Translations under genes and position numbers: made by a program
Assembly: GCA_003518205.1 (NCBI GenBank)
Contig: DOZC01000055.1
Span: forward strand, 4,429 to 13,411
DNA from: Minisyncoccota bacterium
Lineage (GTDB): Bacteria > Patescibacteriota > Microgenomatia > UBA1400 > PJMF01
Length of the DNA stretch: 8,983 bases
Reading direction: 5' to 3'
The notes under the pieces: generated by a model
What the model was told of the DNA's origin: nothing
Seen by the model: the letters and a program-made list of their open reading frames with translations, nothing else
The model's database searches: none
Shown here: one piece after another, positions 7,113-8,983 of the stretch
How the letters are laid out: each line of letters starts with the position of its first letter
Position numbering within the stretch: position 1 is the stretch's first letter

Positions 7113-7124
7113 TACAATTGTGAG
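7113..7124 (+). promoter_or_regulatory. Candidate -10 element giving a leaderless methyltransferase message
   Basis: TACAAT (7113-7118, five of six matches to TATAAT) ends six bases before the ATG at 7125. A start seven bases downstream of the hexamer would coincide with the A of the start codon, producing a leaderless transcript. No Shine-Dalgarno sequence is present upstream, which agrees. The -35 region is poor: TTATTA at 7089-7094 with an 18-base spacer is the best seen. Confidence 0.45.
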
Positions 7125-7736
7125 ATGTCTCACACTCGTCAAATAATTCAAGCTACCTATGACCGAGTTGCCCCAATCTATAATCAAGATCGCTTTAATT
7201 TAAAAACCGATAACTACTTGCGGCAATTTTGGCGACTCCTGCCACCCCAAAGTTTAGTTTTAGATCTGGGTTGTGGTGATGGTTTAAGTGCCGCCGTTCC
7301 TCTAGTCGAGCAAGGTCACCAAGTCATCGGCTGGGACTTTTCCGCCACCCAACTTCAACTTGCCAAAAAAAATTGCTCCACAGGTCAATTTTTTCAACGC
7401 GACATCGCCACTATTAAACCTCATGAGCTTTCTGTGGCCGGAGCGGCTTGTCTCTTCACTTTATTTCACATTTCTCGAACTCAGCATGGACAGTGGCTAA
7501 AAACTCTGGCTAGCTTTTTGCCAGTCGGGGGACCACTTTTAATTACTTTGGGTGATTGTGAATTTGAGGGTTGGCATGCTTTTTATGGTCAAAAAATTTG
7601 GTCCAGCCAGTTTGGCCCCGAAAAAAATCGTTTATTGCTTGAAGCCGCTGGGTTTGAAATTTTAATTGATGAGCTGAGTACTAGCGGCGCGGAACGACAT
7701 CAAATTGTCTTGGCAACCAAACTGCCCACAGTCTAG
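7125..7736 (+). CDS. Class I SAM-dependent methyltransferase, small, substrate unknown
   Basis: The 203-residue protein has the Rossmann-type methyltransferase core of class I enzymes, which transfer a methyl group from S-adenosylmethionine. Motif I is VLDLGCGDG (residues 45-53), which contacts the cofactor. The acidic residue at the end of strand 2 is D71 in GWDFS, expected to bind the ribose hydroxyls. FFQRDI (89-94) supplies the motif II aspartate near the adenine. A helix before the core carries YDRVAPIYNQDRF (12-24), common in the UbiE/Methyltransf_11-like group. The strand before the last helix reads PLLITLGD, and the C-terminus (FEILIDELSTSGAERHQIVLATK) forms the closing strands of the sheet. 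The length is normal for a stand-alone enzyme with no added substrate domain, so the substrate cannot be told. It ends with TAG and is followed after 70 bp by a membrane glycosyltransferase-like gene on the same strand. It is divergent from the surface-protein operon. Confidence 0.9.
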   Translation: MSHTRQIIQATYDRVAPIYNQDRFNLKTDNYLRQFWRLLPPQSLVLDLGCGDGLSAAVPLVEQGHQVIGWDFSATQLQLAKKNCSTGQFFQRDIATIKPHELSVAGAACLFTLFHISRTQHGQWLKTLASFLPVGGPLLITLGDCEFEGWHAFYGQKIWSSQFGPEKNRLLLEAAGFEILIDELSTSGAERHQIVLATKLPTV

Positions 7737-7769
7737 CGACAACAATAACAAGCAACTCTGATTCCCCGA

Positions 7770-7797
7770 TTGCATCTCTATTCAGCCTGTTTAATAC
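7770..7797 (+). promoter_or_regulatory. Weak candidate promoter of the glycosyltransferase-like gene
   Basis: TTGCAT (7770-7775) and TAATAC (7792-7797) are separated by 16 bases in the 70-bp gap between the two plus-strand genes. A start about seven bases further on would leave only about three bases ahead of ATG 7807, similar to the leaderless arrangement proposed for the upstream gene. The hexamers match consensus poorly and the gene could equally be read through from 7125. Confidence 0.2.
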
Positions 7798-7806
7798 TAC
7801 CCATAA

Positions 7807-8983
7807 ATGACACTTCCAAAATTCAAACTCACAAAGTCCTACAAAATTTGGCTGGGGATAGGTTTGTTTTTAGCGGCCGTTGGCACCAGATGTGTGTTTT
7901 TAAATCTGATTCCCACGGCTTTTTCCCATGACGAACTGGCCTATCTTATCAACGCAGTCAGTGTGGCAGTCAGTGGTGTTGGTAGATATGGCGATTGGTC
8001 GCCATTGAGTCTCAAACCGGTTGAGGCTTCTCTCGCGGAACTACCGACTTTATTTTTAGCCGGATTTTTCAAATTACCTTTCGGCCCCATGATTGATGGC
8101 AGATTGTTGCCAGTCTTGATGAGTTTGACGCTACCATTTTTGGTGGCGAGTATTAGTTGGTCTTTATTTAAATCCCGCCGGGCAGCCGAGTTCAGCTGGG
8201 CACTTGCTTTATTTAATCCCTGGATTTGGCAAAACGGCCGCTTAACTTTTGATATCCCGATTAGTCTTTGGTGCTATGTTTTGGGAGTGGCAATTTTTTT
8301 GCGATTTCAATCCTGGAAAAAACTCCTAGCTCTAATGCCTTTTTGGTTGGGATTTTATAGCTATCAGGGTTTTAAACTCATTTTACCGTTCATCTGTTTA
8401 AATTTGAGTTTGTTTACCTGGCTGGAACAAAAGCCAGAGTGGGGAATTTGGAAAAAATTACGGAACTGGAAAAAATTGGGACCTGGTTTAATCACTAGTT
8501 TGTTTGGCATTGGTTTATTAAGTTATTATTTAATTTTTCAATTTAACGCCCAAACAGCCAGTCAGACTCGAATTGCCAATCAAATCATTACTCCTCAAAG
8601 CCAGGTTGTTTCGGAGGCAGTCAACACCGATCGACGCTTGGCACTTTTGACTCCCATCAATAATTTGTTTATTAATAAATATGCTCAAACTGTTAAAGAA
8701 ATCGTCGGTCGCTATTTATTAGTGTTCAACGGCCGAGAACTTTTTTATGAAATTAGTGCCTCCAATTCTCCTTTCGCAGTTTGGAATCACGGCCCATTCT
8801 ATCTGATTGATGCGCTCTTAATTGCGGTTGGAATAATTGCCTTAATTCAACGCCGACAAATTTCTGGGTTATTGTTGTTGGGTGGATTGGGGCTAACAGG
8901 AGTAATTCCGGCAGTTTTAAATCAAAGTATTTGGCTGTATTTTAGGCCTTCGTTTTTATTTCCATTATTGTTGATCACAGCCG
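7807..8983 (+). CDS. Polytopic membrane protein, GT-C/GT39-like glycosyltransferase, 3' partial
   Basis: An ATG at 7807 opens a frame that stays open to the end of the window (392 codons, no stop), so the C-terminus is missing. The protein is strongly hydrophobic: membrane segments are visible at about residues 13-33, 83-92, 100-120, 150-167, 172-184, 189-205, 225-245, 331-347, 352-372 and from 381 on. Just after the first segment comes SHDELAYLINA (40-50). An acidic DE pair in the first extracytoplasmic loop (D42, E43) is the hallmark of GT-C enzymes of the PMT/ArnT type, which use polyprenyl-phosphate sugars. Other family-like features are the VEASLAELPTLFLAG segment (72-86), GRLLPVL (98-104) and a helix-start GRLTFDIPI (144-152). 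A soluble stretch of about 85 residues (245-330) would face outside. Family membership is judged from the pattern and is fairly secure; sugar and acceptor are unknown. No Shine-Dalgarno motif precedes the start. Confidence 0.8.
   Translation, partial: MTLPKFKLTKSYKIWLGIGLFLAAVGTRCVFLNLIPTAFSHDELAYLINAVSVAVSGVGRYGDWSPLSLKPVEASLAELPTLFLAGFFKLPFGPMIDGRLLPVLMSLTLPFLVASISWSLFKSRRAAEFSWALALFNPWIWQNGRLTFDIPISLWCYVLGVAIFLRFQSWKKLLALMPFWLGFYSYQGFKLILPFICLNLSLFTWLEQKPEWGIWKKLRNWKKLGPGLITSLFGIGLLSYYLIFQFNAQTASQTRIANQIITPQSQVVSEAVNTDRRLALLTPINNLFINKYAQTVKEIVGRYLLVFNGRELFYEISASNSPFAVWNHGPFYLIDALLIAVGIIALIQRRQISGLLLLGGLGLTGVIPAVLNQSIWLYFRPSFLFPLLLITA

Noticed and set aside
1..8983. Insertion sequences, integrase sites, tRNA or rRNA genes
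   Set aside because: No transposase-like frame, no terminal inverted repeats around any gene, and no tRNA- or rRNA-like sequence was seen in the short intergenic gaps.

Overview
The window reads as accessory surface-protein territory from a bacterium with compact, AT-leaning gene spacing, few Shine-Dalgarno motifs and promoter-like hexamers placed only a few bases ahead of start codons. Together with a very large LamG/fibronectin-III protein held by an N-terminal membrane segment, this suggests a Candidate Phyla Radiation (Patescibacteria) genome. That assignment is an inference from style; no phylogenetic marker is present. The standard code (or code 11) fits, because a frame of almost 2000 codons that is very rich in glycine has no in-frame TGA.

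Left part, minus strand (6945 down to 1): an apparent three-gene operon. Transcription would start in the intergenic region near 6950. The first gene encodes a surface protein of about 1955 residues: N-terminal membrane anchor, then a LamG-type lectin-like domain interrupted by a block of fourteen ~51-residue Trp/Gly repeats (probably two seven-bladed beta-propellers), then an unassigned beta-rich domain and about eight fibronectin type III-like modules. Three bases after its stop begins an ABC transporter ATPase of the MacB/LolD/FtsE type. That gene overlaps by 11 bp a third gene, a membrane protein that runs off the left edge. The tight packing suggests that the ATPase and membrane protein serve the large protein or the envelope around it, but the sequence does not show how.

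Middle (6946-7124): a divergent intergenic region with candidate promoters for both directions and an A/T-rich inverted repeat.

Right part, plus strand: a complete small class I SAM-dependent methyltransferase (7125-7736), then, after 70 bp, the first 392 codons of a polytopic membrane protein resembling GT-C glycosyltransferases (dolichyl-phosphate-mannose/ArnT-like, GT39), cut by the right edge. A link between this putative glycosyltransferase and the glycosylation of surface proteins such as the neighbour is possible but unproven.

The most interesting object is the large protein itself: a propeller array nested inside a lectin fold, with repeat copies still similar at DNA level, co-encoded with an ABC ATPase.
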